Origin: CAZTPJ01 sp964614515
GTDB taxonomy: Bacteria > Planctomycetota > Phycisphaerae > Phycisphaerales > UBA1924
NCBI GenBank assembly: GCA_964614515.1
Contig: CAZTPJ010000002.1
Location: 24,442 to 88,441 of the forward strand
DNA: 64,000 bases
Reading direction: 5' to 3'
Under the pieces are notes generated by a model that saw only the letters and a program-made list of their open reading frames with translations, did not search any database and was not told where the DNA came from. The first letter of the stretch is position 1, and the number at the start of each line of letters is the position of its first letter. The position numbers and the translations under genes were made by a program. This document shows, in pieces, positions 32,991 to 42,149 of this stretch.

Positions 32991-34823
32991 ATGACCCACA
33001 ACCGCTTGGCCCCGCGCTGGCTTGCCGGCGTCCTGTGTTTGGCGCTAGCCGTTCAGGCGTTCGCCCAGCGCGGATCCCGCGAGGATGCCGCTTTCACCCA
33101 GACAATCGTGGACTCCATCAACGCCACGCTCGACGGCATTAACGACCCGATCGACTTTCCCGCCGCCAGGACCAAACTCCAGGCGACATTCGACCAAGTG
33201 ATCGCATACGGCCCGCTGACGCCCAACGGCCCGCTGCGCAGCGCGGCGCTGGCCGTGCGGCTCGTGGATCACCTCCAGCATCAGGCGGCGGAGGATCGAG
33301 TAGAGACGCTGCGGTTCCTGCGGGCATCCCCGGGGCTGGCGTCGTCACTGGGGTTCTTGATCGAAGCGGAGGATGAAAGGCCCAGATTGTTCTTTGTCCT
33401 GTCCGGGCTGATGAAGCATCGCCGCGATCAACTGGAGGAGTTCGCGCCGCTGGTGGCCGCGATCTGCGTCGTGCATGACAAACCGACACCGCATCCTCGC
33501 TATGGCGGGGTTGGCGTCGAGCCGGTGTTGCTGTTCGATCACTTCGCAAAGAACGTCAAGGCGATGGAGTTTGATCCGCGGACGATGGCGCCGGAACTGG
33601 CGGTGTTTATCGTCGATGTCCCCGTGTCGATGCAGGAGATGCAGTGGGCGCTGGACAAGTACAAAGGCGACCGCATGATCGGGCGACATTATCACAGCGT
33701 GCCGTATGACATTGACCACTTCCGACTCAGCCGTCCGAAGAAAATCAAGCAACACCCTTATATTCTGCCGAACTTGCTTGTATACGGCGGGGTGTGTTCG
33801 GATCAGGCGTTCTTCGCGGAGCACATCGCCAAGGCCGTGGGCATTCCCTCGGTCTCCATATCAGGGCACGCGGGCGAGGTGGGTCACTGCTGGGTGGGCT
33901 ATCTTGTCAAGTCGCGGCGCGGCGCGGAATGGAACTTCAAGGAAGGGTGCTACGACGACTTTGAAGATGTCCGCGGCAACGTGCTACATCCTCAAACGGG
34001 ACGAGTGCTCAGTGATGGCGAGATCTCGCTGCTGGCGGATCTGGTGACGCGGTCGCGCGAAGAGCAGGAACTGGCCGTGGCGCTCACGGATGCAGTGAAT
34101 CGGCTGTCGGAGGTCACTCGTGAGCGTCGCAGGTGGCCGCCGCCCGCCCCTGCGGAACTGCCCGGCGTACCCGCGCGCGGCACGGATTTGAAGGATCGAC
34201 TCACGCTGCTCGAAGCCGCGATCAACGCCTCGCCTGCGAACCTCGGCGCGTGGCGTACGGCCGTGGCGCTCGCTGAAACGGGCGAATTCGACGCTGAGGC
34301 CAAGATGCGCTGGGCGCAAGCGCTCCAGCGCGTCAGCGGAAAGGACCATCCCGACTTCGCCTTTGCCATGCTCGTGCCGATGATTCGCAGCGAAGCGGAT
34401 GTGGCCGAGCAGGATCGGTTGTGGAACTGGGCGTTTGGAACATTTCGCGCTCGCCCTGACCTGGCGGGCGCGATTCGACTCGAACAGGGTGCGATGTGGG
34501 AACGCGCGGGCAAACCCGCCGAAGCGTGGAGCAGGTATCAGGAGGTCATCACGCGGTACATCAATGACACGCCGGTGGTGCCCGATGCGCTGCTGACGTG
34601 TGAGCGACTGCTGCGCGAGCAAGGAAAGATGAACGACATCGTTCCGCTCTACGCCAACGCCTTCAAGCGCGTGCGCCCGGCCGGACGCATCGCGCCACAG
34701 TTCCGCGCAAGTACGAATTGGTACAGGATCGGGACTGAGTACATTCGTGTGCTGAAGGAAGTCGGCCGTGATCGCGAGGCGGACGCGGTGCATACACAAT
34801 TGCATGCGTCGGAGGCGAGGTAG
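32991..34823 (+). CDS. Exported transglutaminase-like/TPR protein
   Basis: The 610-residue protein has GGAGC before the ATG and a signal peptide ending VQAFAQ. A transglutaminase-like core lies around residues 255-320: YGGVCSDQAFFAEHIAK supplies a possible nucleophile (Cys269), and GHCWVGYL supplies His299. An acidic/asparagine position follows in WNFKEGCYDD. The C-terminal third is helical with TPR-like repeats (GAWRTAVALAETGEF, EQGAMWERAGKPAEAWSRYQ). It might be a peptidase or cross-linking enzyme of the envelope; the substrate is unknown. The next genes are convergent. Confidence 0.72.
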   Translation: MTHNRLAPRWLAGVLCLALAVQAFAQRGSREDAAFTQTIVDSINATLDGINDPIDFPAARTKLQATFDQVIAYGPLTPNGPLRSAALAVRLVDHLQHQAAEDRVETLRFLRASPGLASSLGFLIEAEDERPRLFFVLSGLMKHRRDQLEEFAPLVAAICVVHDKPTPHPRYGGVGVEPVLLFDHFAKNVKAMEFDPRTMAPELAVFIVDVPVSMQEMQWALDKYKGDRMIGRHYHSVPYDIDHFRLSRPKKIKQHPYILPNLLVYGGVCSDQAFFAEHIAKAVGIPSVSISGHAGEVGHCWVGYLVKSRRGAEWNFKEGCYDDFEDVRGNVLHPQTGRVLSDGEISLLADLVTRSREEQELAVALTDAVNRLSEVTRERRRWPPPAPAELPGVPARGTDLKDRLTLLEAAINASPANLGAWRTAVALAETGEFDAEAKMRWAQALQRVSGKDHPDFAFAMLVPMIRSEADVAEQDRLWNWAFGTFRARPDLAGAIRLEQGAMWERAGKPAEAWSRYQEVITRYINDTPVVPDALLTCERLLREQGKMNDIVPLYANAFKRVRPAGRIAPQFRASTNWYRIGTEYIRVLKEVGRDREADAVHTQLHASEAR

Positions 34824-34932
34824 ACTACCGCGATCGAGTGCCCGTCACATGGGATCCGCGGCCGTTTCGAACGCCTGATGACTTCGCCCGGATCTCCAAC
34901 ACTCGCACCAGCCCACCGCACCCACGAACAAG

Positions 34933-34957
34933 CATCGAAGTCGAAGCGACTTCGATG
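34933..34957. terminator. Perfect 11-bp hairpin between convergent genes
   Basis: CATCGAAGTCG at 34933-34943 pairs with CGACTTCGATG at 34947-34957 across a three-base loop. It lies between the end of the transglutaminase-like gene (+) and rpmH (-). The T-tract is weak. Confidence 0.5.
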
Positions 34958-34999
34958 GCACGGGTGCCTGGCTGGGTTGAACTGGGGGGCCGCTCTCGA

Positions 35000-35143
35000 T
35001 CACTTGCGGTCGGCGGCGTTGACGAAACGGCCGTGGCGGCGCTTGGAGTTGATGATCTTCCGGCCGTTTTTGGTCTTCATGCGTGCGCGGAAGCCGATGT
35101 TCCGCTTGCGTTTGATCTTGCTGATGCGATGTGGGTAGTGCAT
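35000..35143 (-). CDS. rpmH: 50S ribosomal protein L34
   Basis: The 47-residue protein begins MHYPHRISKIKRKRNIGFRA and continues RMKTKNGRKIINSKRRHGRF, a clear L34 with the usual basic composition. The rnpA, yidC and dnaA genes that often accompany rpmH are not in the window. The start codon lies just after AGCAGG, and the adjacent rnc gene is divergent. Confidence 0.93.
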   Translation of the reverse strand: MHYPHRISKIKRKRNIGFRARMKTKNGRKIINSKRRHGRFVNAADRK

Positions 35144-35269
35144 GGCCTGCTGCGCCTCGAACAAGTGAAAACACTGGTCCAGTGGCCCTTCGGGCCGTTG
35201 GGCTGGGAGTATAGGCCACTTCCGGGCGGGGCGGGAATGGCGTGGGGAGGATTTGGTGGACGGTGAAGA

Positions 35270-35297
35270 TTGCTTTCGCGGCTCGCCGATGTATGCT
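35270..35297 (+). promoter_or_regulatory. Promoter candidate for rnc
   Basis: TTGCTT (35270-35275) and TATGCT (35292-35297) are 16 bases apart and point toward rnc. If used, the transcript starts near 35304. That excludes the GTG at 35256, which has its own GGAGG, as the rnc start. The rest of 35144-35453 holds no other gene that I can support. Confidence 0.5.
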
Positions 35298-35453
35298 CTT
35301 GGTAAGGGCATTGGCCCGGGGCGCCTGTGCTCGCCGGCCGTTGAGTCTCTCGTTGAGGCCGCGACCGCCGACGAGCAAGGGCGTCCATTCTGGATGTGTG
35401 CTGGCGAGGCCGTGGCGGTTGGCGCGATGGCATTGCCGACAGAATGGGGCGTT

Positions 35454-36191
35454 ATGCAGGTGGAAAGCACGCTCGATGCGGTGCAGGCCGCGCTGGGCTA
35501 CACGTTTCGCGATCAGGCGATGCTCGAACGCGCGCTGACGCACGCGTCGGTATCCGATACTCGCGTCGATTCCAACGAACGCCTGGAGTTTCTCGGCGAT
35601 GCCGTGCTCGGGCTGATCGTGTCCGAGCGCGTCTATCACCGCTTCCCGGAATATCTCGAAGGCGAACTGACGAAGATCAAGTCCGCGGCCGTGTCTCGGC
35701 AGACGTGCGCCGAGATCGCGGCCGAACTTGGCCTTGATCGGGCAATGGTGCTGGGCAAGGGCCTGCGAACGCAGCATGAGATTCCATCCTCGCTGGCCGC
35801 GGCCGTGCTGGAGTCGATCATCGCGGCGATCTATCTCGATGGCGGATACAAGGCGTGTGAGGACTTTCTGGCGCCGCTGGTTGATCCGATCATCGAGCGT
35901 GCGGCCGAGTGCGGGCATCAGGAGAACTACAAGTCGGTGCTCCAGCGACATGCGCAGCAGGTGCTGGGCATCATGCCCGCGTACCGCGTGCTCGATGAGA
36001 AAGGCCCGGATCACCAGAAGTGCTTCAAGATCTGCGTGGAACTCAACGGCGATCGCTACGAACCCGCGTGGGGCCAGAGCAAGAAGCGCGCGGAGCAGAT
36101 GGCGGCGCTCAACGCGCTGCATTCGCTGGGGCTGATCCGATCGCGGGAAGATGGAAGGTATCATGTGGTCGAAGTCGCGGAGCTCGAGTGA
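35454..36191 (+). CDS. rnc: Ribonuclease III
   Basis: The double-strand-specific endoribonuclease is 245 residues from the ATG at 35454. The signature is NERLEFLGDAVLGLIVSER, with later acidic residues in AAVLESIIAAIYLDGGY forming the Mg site. A C-terminal double-stranded-RNA-binding domain (NYKSVLQRHAQQVLG ... AEQMAALNALHSLG) completes it. The frame is open to 35253 and a GGAGG precedes a GTG at 35256. That would add 66 residues with no family resemblance and poorer codon bias, so I prefer the internal ATG. Confidence 0.95.
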   Translation: MQVESTLDAVQAALGYTFRDQAMLERALTHASVSDTRVDSNERLEFLGDAVLGLIVSERVYHRFPEYLEGELTKIKSAAVSRQTCAEIAAELGLDRAMVLGKGLRTQHEIPSSLAAAVLESIIAAIYLDGGYKACEDFLAPLVDPIIERAAECGHQENYKSVLQRHAQQVLGIMPAYRVLDEKGPDHQKCFKICVELNGDRYEPAWGQSKKRAEQMAALNALHSLGLIRSREDGRYHVVEVAELE

Positions 36192-36241
36192 ATCGCGCGA
36201 TCGGGAACCCGACACGCACGGAATCGTGATTGGATCTGACC

Positions 36242-36649
36242 ATGCCGCGAAGAGTGCCGACATGCTGGCAATGCGGGTATGAACTCGTCGGCTTGCAGGT
36301 GACGGACATGTGCCCGGAGTGCGGCACCGATGTCTGGTCCGCGCCGCCGGGATCCGAGTCTTCGCAGGCAGCGCAGACATCACTCGTGTGGGGTATCGTC
36401 TCGCTTGCTTGCTTCTTCATGTGCCTGGGTCCACTGGCCGGATTCGTCGCGATTCCCGCCATTGTCTATGGCAACAAGGCGCAGCGCGAAGTGCAGTCGC
36501 GATACCGCGATCGGCAGTCTCCGTCCGCGTCCAAGGCCGGACTCATCCTCGGCTGGATCACCGTCGGCCTGTCAATCGCGGTCGTGGCGTTTTACGTTCT
36601 GTTCTTTTTCGTCGGCGGCGCGATCCTCGGCGGCTTTGCCGGCGTGTGA
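36242..36649 (+). CDS. Zinc-ribbon membrane protein with DUF4190-like segment
   Basis: The 135-residue protein has an N-terminal ribbon CWQCGYELVGLQVTDMCPECG and then two hydrophobic segments separated by a basic loop (SLVWGIVSLACFFMCLGPLAGF and AGLILGWITVGLSIAVVAFYVLF). The pair of helices with a GxxAGxxAIxxG-like core resembles DUF4190. The function is unknown. It follows rnc on the same strand after 50 bases and may be cotranscribed. Confidence 0.72.
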   Translation: MPRRVPTCWQCGYELVGLQVTDMCPECGTDVWSAPPGSESSQAAQTSLVWGIVSLACFFMCLGPLAGFVAIPAIVYGNKAQREVQSRYRDRQSPSASKAGLILGWITVGLSIAVVAFYVLFFFVGGAILGGFAGV

Positions 36650-36703
36650 GTCTTGCGGCAGCCCCGCCCCCAGATCCGTGACCTCGCAGCGTTACACTTC
36701 GAG

Positions 36704-37528
36704 ATGCCCGATCTGACCGCTTCATTCCCTCGCGCGCTGGCTTCGCAGGTTCGCATGGCATCGCTCGGCCCGGCGCGGATTCCCGCCATGCTCGCGCATC
36801 CGGATTGGAAGACGCCCGCGCCCATCGTGATCTGGCTCCACGGCCGTACTGTTCGCAAGGAGATTGATCCGGGGCGCTACTTGCGGTGGATTCGTGCGGG
36901 GATTGCGGCGTGCGCGGTGGACCTGCCCGGGCATGGCGAGCGATTTGAGCCGGACATGCACACGCCAGCGCGGACGCTGGACCTGGTGGCCGGGGCGGTC
37001 GCGGAAGTCGATCACATCGTCGAAGCCCTGTCGGCGCGTGAATATGAAGGTGTGTTCGATCTGGATCGCATGGCCCTCGGCGGCATGTCGGCCGGCGGCA
37101 TGGCGACGCTGAGGCGACTGTGTGATGCGCATGCGTTTGTGTGCGCGGCCGTGGAGGCCACGAGCGGGAATCTGGTGGACATGTATCGCGCGAGGGGGGG
37201 GGACGATCCCGGCCCACTGCCGCGCCACTCGCTGGAGAAGATCGCGCCGCTCGATCCGATGCAGCACATGGCCGGGTGGCGGCCGATCCCGCTGTTGGCG
37301 CTGCACACGCGTGCGGATCGGCTTGTGCCGGTTTCGGCGCAGGAGATGTTCATCGCGGCGCTGCGCGGGCACTACGCAGCGCGCGGCGCGGACCCGTCGA
37401 TCATCGAGTTGGTAACGTGGGATGAAACCGGCGCGCCCGACGAACACGCAGGCTTCGGGCGTTTCGCCAACGACGCGAAGAATGTGCAGGTGGAGTTTTT
37501 GGCGAAGCACCTGCGAGCGAAGCCATGA
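36704..37528 (+). CDS. Alpha/beta hydrolase (dienelactone hydrolase-like)
   Basis: The 274-residue protein is a cytoplasmic alpha/beta hydrolase. The elements seen are APIVIWLHGRT (oxyanion region), LPGHGERFEP, the nucleophile elbow ALGGMSAGGMATLR with Ser, and TRADRLVPVSAQEM with the acidic residue. The final histidine is probably in GAPDEHAGFGRF. The substrate is not predictable. The start at 36704 is tentative, as the frame opens at a TTG at 36653. Its stop overlaps the next start by four bases (ATGA). Confidence 0.83.
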   Translation: MPDLTASFPRALASQVRMASLGPARIPAMLAHPDWKTPAPIVIWLHGRTVRKEIDPGRYLRWIRAGIAACAVDLPGHGERFEPDMHTPARTLDLVAGAVAEVDHIVEALSAREYEGVFDLDRMALGGMSAGGMATLRRLCDAHAFVCAAVEATSGNLVDMYRARGGDDPGPLPRHSLEKIAPLDPMQHMAGWRPIPLLALHTRADRLVPVSAQEMFIAALRGHYAARGADPSIIELVTWDETGAPDEHAGFGRFANDAKNVQVEFLAKHLRAKP

Positions 37529-38127
37529 TCCTCGGCAACAATCCCTGGGTCTTCTGGTCGGTTGGGGCGTTGTGCTATGTGGTTTCGTTCCTGCTTGCGT
37601 TTCGGCGCAAGCCGCCAAGGGCGACCGACTGCTCCTGGTGTGGGTATGACTTGTCCGGAAACGACGCAAGCGACCTTTGCCCCGAGTGCGGCGCTGACGC
37701 GATCGACCGAAAGGCCCGTGCTGCACAAAGTCGCATGCGTCCCGCCCTGATCGGCGCGGCGATACCGATCGGCGTAAGCGTCTTGGTTTCGCTCGTGGCG
37801 TTGTTCATCTTCCTTGGCGGACCCGTCAGTATCCTCGCGATCCCATTGTTCGGCGCGTTTATCGTGGCCACCTACGTTCCGTGTGCTGTTGTGGCCGTGA
37901 TCGCTGGTCATCGCAGCACGACTCCAGCGAAGCTCGCATCCATCGTCGCCATCGCTGGCGCCTTGGGCACAACGATCGTCACCTGCTGGCTGATGCATCT
38001 GGCTTTCGTGCAGCACCCAGATCCGCAAAGTGCGCTGATTATCGTTTTCCTGCCTGTCTGGTCGCCGGCGGGTGGCAGCATCCTGATGCTGATTGCGCTC
38101 GTGATCGTTCGCGCGATCGACTGGTGA
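37525..38127 (+). CDS. Membrane protein with zinc ribbon between helices
   Basis: The 200-residue protein starts with an ATG overlapping the hydrolase stop. The order is one hydrophobic segment (NNPWVFWSVGALCYVVSFLL), a zinc ribbon CSWCGYDLSGNDASDLCPECG, then about four more membrane segments. The four ribbon cysteines are intact. It belongs to the same broad CxxCGYDL...CPECG group as the genes at 19689-21144 and 36242, with a different topology. Function is unknown. Confidence 0.72.
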   Translation: MILGNNPWVFWSVGALCYVVSFLLAFRRKPPRATDCSWCGYDLSGNDASDLCPECGADAIDRKARAAQSRMRPALIGAAIPIGVSVLVSLVALFIFLGGPVSILAIPLFGAFIVATYVPCAVVAVIAGHRSTTPAKLASIVAIAGALGTTIVTCWLMHLAFVQHPDPQSALIIVFLPVWSPAGGSILMLIALVIVRAIDW

Positions 38128-38195
38128 CGGAGCCAAGTTCACACGCTCGCCTCAGATGCGATCCCCCGTGACAGTCGCCACGATACGATGGAACC

Positions 38196-38963
38196 ATGTA
38201 TCCATCACGGATCAACCGGCGGTCCATCACGTCGCGGATGATCGTCGTCTTTTGCGTCGCGGCGCTGGCGCTCACCACGCTCACTGGCTTACTCCTGGCC
38301 GCCTATCCACACGTCGGCGGGTACGCCTTCACGAAAGTACGACCGGGACACAACTCTGTGACGAGAGCGCAAGGCAACCATGTGATTGTGCGCTCGCCTG
38401 ACGGTGAGGTTCGCCACGCCCGTCCCTCGCACAGCTCGGATTGGCCAGACGGCCGCGGCGAAGTGCTTGGAACGGTGGGGTACGTCGTCAATGCGTCGAT
38501 GACGGGCCATCCCAAGCCGTCGCTGATCCGGTGGACCCTGACTGTGCAGCATGTCCAGCCAGCGGAAGCTGGCCCTCCCGCAAACGATGCGCGAGCGTGG
38601 AATTCGATCGTCGTCGAGGCTGTGAGCAGGCTGCATCCCTTCCCCGAACTTGGCTCAGCACCAGCATCGCTGCGTGAGGGCGGTACAACCGGCGTCACCT
38701 TTCGTCCGCTCGTGTTCGCTTCCAACGCCGGGTATCGCCTGATTCACGCGCCGTGGTGGATCGGGATGTGCATCGCGACGGCGGCGATTGTGACCTACGT
38801 GTCGTGCGCTGCACGGATTCGCGCATTCCGCAGACTCGCTCGCAATCGGTGCTGGCGGTGCGGCTACGACAGAGCGGGAATATCCTTCGATTCGCCATGC
38901 CCGGAGTGCGGAAGCATGCAGCCACCAACATCTGACACGCGTCGAGAAGGATCGCGAGCATGA
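38196..38963 (+). CDS. Two-helix membrane protein with C-terminal zinc ribbon
   Basis: The 255-residue protein has one membrane segment near residues 15-37, a soluble region of about 150 residues that is probably outside, a second segment near 187-208, and a C-terminal cytoplasmic ribbon CWRCGYDRAGISFDSPCPECG. I do not recognise the extracytoplasmic domain. Its stop overlaps the ROK kinase start by four bases. Confidence 0.7.
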   Translation: MYPSRINRRSITSRMIVVFCVAALALTTLTGLLLAAYPHVGGYAFTKVRPGHNSVTRAQGNHVIVRSPDGEVRHARPSHSSDWPDGRGEVLGTVGYVVNASMTGHPKPSLIRWTLTVQHVQPAEAGPPANDARAWNSIVVEAVSRLHPFPELGSAPASLREGGTTGVTFRPLVFASNAGYRLIHAPWWIGMCIATAAIVTYVSCAARIRAFRRLARNRCWRCGYDRAGISFDSPCPECGSMQPPTSDTRREGSRA

Positions 38964-39913
38964 GCAGGCCCGTCATCGGCATTGATCTCGGCGGCACGAA
39001 CATCCAGGCGGCGGTGGTCGATGCGCAGTGGCGCGTCGTTGGCCGTGCCCACCGGCGGACACGGCCCGAAGAGGGGCAGGACGCGGTGATCGGGCGGATC
39101 GCCGAATGCGTGCATGAGGCGTGCGGCGATGCGGGCGCGAAACTCACTGACATCGAAGCCATCGGCATCGGCGCGCCAGCGCCGGTCGATCGCGAGTCGG
39201 GCAAGATTCTGCGGGCGCCGAATCTCGGGTGGACGGATGTGCCGCTGGCGTGGCTGCTGCGCGAGCGGCTCGATCGGCCGGTGCAGATCGACAACGACGT
39301 TCGCGTGGCGACCCTGGGCGAACACCGCCTGGGCGCGGGGCGCGGGTGTGATGATCTCATCGGCATCTGGCTGGGCACGGGCATCGGGGGGGGGCTGATT
39401 CTCGGCGGGCGATTGCACGCGGGACCGGCCTTCACCGGCGGCGAAATCGGGCAAACGCTGCTCTTTCCCGGCGCGCCCAAAGGGCAACGATCGTTCGAGG
39501 ATTTCTGCTCACGTCGGGCCGTGGTCGCACGCCTCGCCACGCGCATCCGCAGCGGCGAGCCATCGTCGATCACCATCGAAGACGCGGAGTCGCTCTCGAC
39601 CGAACACCTCGCCGAGGCCGTCACGGCCGGCGACACGCTCGCCACGCACATCGTTGATGAAGCGGCGCACCTGATCGGCTACGTCGCGGCCAACGCGGTG
39701 ACGCTGCTGGGCCTGGGGCGCGTCATCCTCGGCGGCGGCTTGAGCGAGGCTCTGGGCGAAGCGCTCATCACGCGCGTGCGACGATCCATCGAACAACACG
39801 CGTTTTATCGCACATGCCGTGAAGTTGACGTGCGACTGACGGGCCTGAGCAGCACGGCCGGGCTGCTGGGCGCGGCGATCATGGCGCGAGAGTCGGCGGG
39901 GCGGGTTGCATAG
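38960..39913 (+). CDS. ROK family sugar kinase/regulator-like protein (EIGQ variant)
   Basis: The 317-residue protein has the phosphate-binding segment IGIDLGGTNIQAAVVD at the N-terminus, VQIDNDVRVATLGEH with the catalytic Asp, and GTGIGGGLILGG. In place of the usual ExGH it has GGEIGQTLL: the histidine that contacts the sugar is glutamine. The Cys-rich zinc motif of many ROK kinases is also absent. Activity on glucose is therefore uncertain. A nine-G tract (39386-39394) encodes the GGG of the ATP-binding loop. The paralogue at 53642-54622 retains EIGH. Confidence 0.85.
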   Translation: MSRPVIGIDLGGTNIQAAVVDAQWRVVGRAHRRTRPEEGQDAVIGRIAECVHEACGDAGAKLTDIEAIGIGAPAPVDRESGKILRAPNLGWTDVPLAWLLRERLDRPVQIDNDVRVATLGEHRLGAGRGCDDLIGIWLGTGIGGGLILGGRLHAGPAFTGGEIGQTLLFPGAPKGQRSFEDFCSRRAVVARLATRIRSGEPSSITIEDAESLSTEHLAEAVTAGDTLATHIVDEAAHLIGYVAANAVTLLGLGRVILGGGLSEALGEALITRVRRSIEQHAFYRTCREVDVRLTGLSSTAGLLGAAIMARESAGRVA

Positions 39914-39918
39914 ATGCC

Positions 39919-39958
39919 ATAGGGCGCATAGGTCCTGTGCGACCTATGTGACCCATAC
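39919..39958. terminator. Period-9 repeat and hairpin between convergent genes
   Basis: Units atagggcgc, ataggtcct, gtgcgacct, atgtgaccc and atacg run in phase with period nine and include the stem CATAGGTC-N6-GACCTATG (39927-39948). The same stem occurs at 11257-11278. It lies between the ROK kinase (+) and the beta-propeller gene (-). Confidence 0.6.
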
Positions 39959-39978
39959 GAAAAGGCCCGCGACCCACT

Positions 39979-42126
39979 TCACTTCGCACGTGAAGACCGC
40001 GTGTCGCGCGGAACGACCTGGAGCGTGTAATACGCCTGCGCGTGCAGAAGCGGCTCGCCCGCGACATCGCGCACGCCGGGCATGTGCAGTTCATGCACAT
40101 AGCCCTCGCCCTTGCCATCGGGCCCCTGGCCGGCCCGCAACTCGGCCAGCGACAACTTCACCGTGCGCGGACCGAGTACATCGGCGCTGAGGATCTCGAC
40201 ATCCTTTGTGTCCATCTCGTCCGAGCCGTACTCGGGGTGATACTCGTACGTGTAGGAAATCATGCGGTACGACGCGAGGTTCCCCGCGGCGGCGGCGTCG
40301 ATGTCGCGGGTGAACTCAAGCACAAAACCATCCGGCGCGGCCGTCATCTCAAGCACTTCAAAGGGAACCTCGCCGGTGAAGTCGATTCGCTGCACACCGT
40401 GGCGGCGACGACCGACGGAACCCCATCCGCGATCGGTCTGGCCGACGTACAGCCGGCCGTGCGCATCAAACACGAGACGATTGACGCCGCAGTCCAGCCC
40501 TTCGCGGAAGGGATAGCACGCGCCTTGATAGATGGTCGTGCCATCGGGCTGTTCGATCTTGTCGATCGTGGCGCGCATCACGCTCGCGAGCGTCTGGTCG
40601 CCGATGAACATCTGCCCCGTGAACGGGCCGAACTTGCCGCCGGTGTTGTCAACGACGATGTCGGCCGTGGATTGGCCCATTTTCTTGTATGGGAACCAGA
40701 TGGTCGCGGGGAGTCTCGGTGGATTCGGCGAGTCCTTGGTCCAGCCCTCGCGCCAGCGCAGCGAGGCGGGATGTCCCGCCCACGAGCCGGGCGCGAGCCA
40801 CGAGAGACGATTGGTGCCGACGAAGTCGCCCTGATTGTCAACGTAGAAGAACGACCCATCACGCCACATGCCGATGCCATTGGGCGAGCGCAGACCATCG
40901 CACACGGGAATCATCTCGCCCTCGGGCGTGATGCGCACGGCCCACCCGCGATACGGCGCGACGGACTTGCCCAGCGAGCCGCAGAAGCCGACGTTGAGCG
41001 TGACCCAGGCGTTGCCATCCGCGTCGAACTTCGGGCCAAACGCGAACTCGTGATAGTTGCCGCTGACACCCCAGGCGTCGCTGACGGTTTCGTATACATC
41101 CGCGCGATCGTCGCCCGTCACGTCGATCATGCGCGTCAGTTCGCCGCGCTGCACGCAGTACACGGCGCTCACCTCGCGCCCGTCGCGCACTTCGCGGCGC
41201 ACGGCCAGACCCAGCGGTTCATGTAGACCCGATGCGAACAGCGTGTACGACGGCGAGAACGGCAGCGGCTCATCCGCGCCGCCGATGATCCACACTTCGC
41301 CGCGGCGCGTGCAGACGATCGGGCGACCATCGGGCATGACATCCATGCCGCCGACTTCGAGGACGATGTCGCGCGGGGCGGGGATGGTGATCGCGCGATA
41401 GTGCGCATCCTCGCGCGTCGGAAAGTCCGACGACAACTGATACTGAAGCATCGCGTCCATCCGAGAATCCATCGGCACGGTCGTGTTGATCTGATAGTCC
41501 CAGCCGCCACGGCCCTGCGTCACCTTGCACAGCAGGTGATTCACACCCGGCTCGAACACCAGCGTGAGACGGTGGGCATACGGATCAAGCCCGCGCGGCA
41601 CATCGGCGTCGATCAGCAGCCGCCCATTGAGCCAGAAACGCAGGCCGTCATCGCTGCCCATCGTCACGGGGAGTTCGACCCGTTTGGTGACGGTGACGGT
41701 GCGATAGAGGTAGGCCGTGCCGAAGTCGTTGAGGCGATTGTCGGCATGAACCCGCAGATCGAGTTTGCGATTCTCGGCGATGCCGATGTCGGTCCACTTG
41801 ATGTCGAGATTGTTGCGACCCTTGTGAACCAGCGCGAGGTTCGGGCCGGGACCGCCAGCGCGCATGGCCTCTAGTTCATGCTCGGGCGAATGCACGGCCG
41901 CGAGCGTGCCCGTGTCGCTGCCGGGAAATGGCGAGAGGATGTGCCACGGTCCCCACTGCATCTCCGGGCGATGCTGGATCACGTCGATCATTCGCTGTTC
42001 GGTGGCGCGGCGCGTGTCGAGTTTCTGGTACTCGAATGGCGCGAAGTCAATCTGCGCCACGCACCACGGCGACAGCACCAGGCTGAGAGCAAGTGCGACG
42101 AGGGTCGAACGAATGATGAGCGTCAT
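39979..42126 (-). CDS. Exported glucose/sorbosone dehydrogenase-like beta-propeller protein
   Basis: The 715-residue protein has a signal peptide ending WCVAQ. An N-terminal region contains an all-beta PA14-like segment (RVELPVTMGSDDGLRFWLNG). A six-bladed propeller related to soluble aldose/PQQ sugar dehydrogenases follows, with GGMDVMPDGRPIVCTRRGEVW, EPLGLAV, GDDRADVY and LRSPNGIGMWRDGSFFYVDN. A C-terminal Ig-like strand region ends it. Such membrane-bound dehydrogenase domain proteins usually pair with c-type cytochromes in Planctomycetes, as here. It is the last gene of the DUF1080-ThuA/cytochrome operon, 23 bases after the cytochrome gene. Confidence 0.82.
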   Translation of the reverse strand: MTLIIRSTLVALALSLVLSPWCVAQIDFAPFEYQKLDTRRATEQRMIDVIQHRPEMQWGPWHILSPFPGSDTGTLAAVHSPEHELEAMRAGGPGPNLALVHKGRNNLDIKWTDIGIAENRKLDLRVHADNRLNDFGTAYLYRTVTVTKRVELPVTMGSDDGLRFWLNGRLLIDADVPRGLDPYAHRLTLVFEPGVNHLLCKVTQGRGGWDYQINTTVPMDSRMDAMLQYQLSSDFPTREDAHYRAITIPAPRDIVLEVGGMDVMPDGRPIVCTRRGEVWIIGGADEPLPFSPSYTLFASGLHEPLGLAVRREVRDGREVSAVYCVQRGELTRMIDVTGDDRADVYETVSDAWGVSGNYHEFAFGPKFDADGNAWVTLNVGFCGSLGKSVAPYRGWAVRITPEGEMIPVCDGLRSPNGIGMWRDGSFFYVDNQGDFVGTNRLSWLAPGSWAGHPASLRWREGWTKDSPNPPRLPATIWFPYKKMGQSTADIVVDNTGGKFGPFTGQMFIGDQTLASVMRATIDKIEQPDGTTIYQGACYPFREGLDCGVNRLVFDAHGRLYVGQTDRGWGSVGRRRHGVQRIDFTGEVPFEVLEMTAAPDGFVLEFTRDIDAAAAGNLASYRMISYTYEYHPEYGSDEMDTKDVEILSADVLGPRTVKLSLAELRAGQGPDGKGEGYVHELHMPGVRDVAGEPLLHAQAYYTLQVVPRDTRSSRAK

Positions 42127-42149
42127 GGTGTGACCTCGTGAGTAAGCGG

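Noticed and set aside
35253..35453. N-terminal extension of RNase III starting at GTG 35256 with a good GGAGG
   Set aside because: There is no resemblance to RNase III and weaker third-position bias, and a promoter-like TTGCTT-16-TATGCT lies inside it. It is kept as an alternative in the rnc entry.
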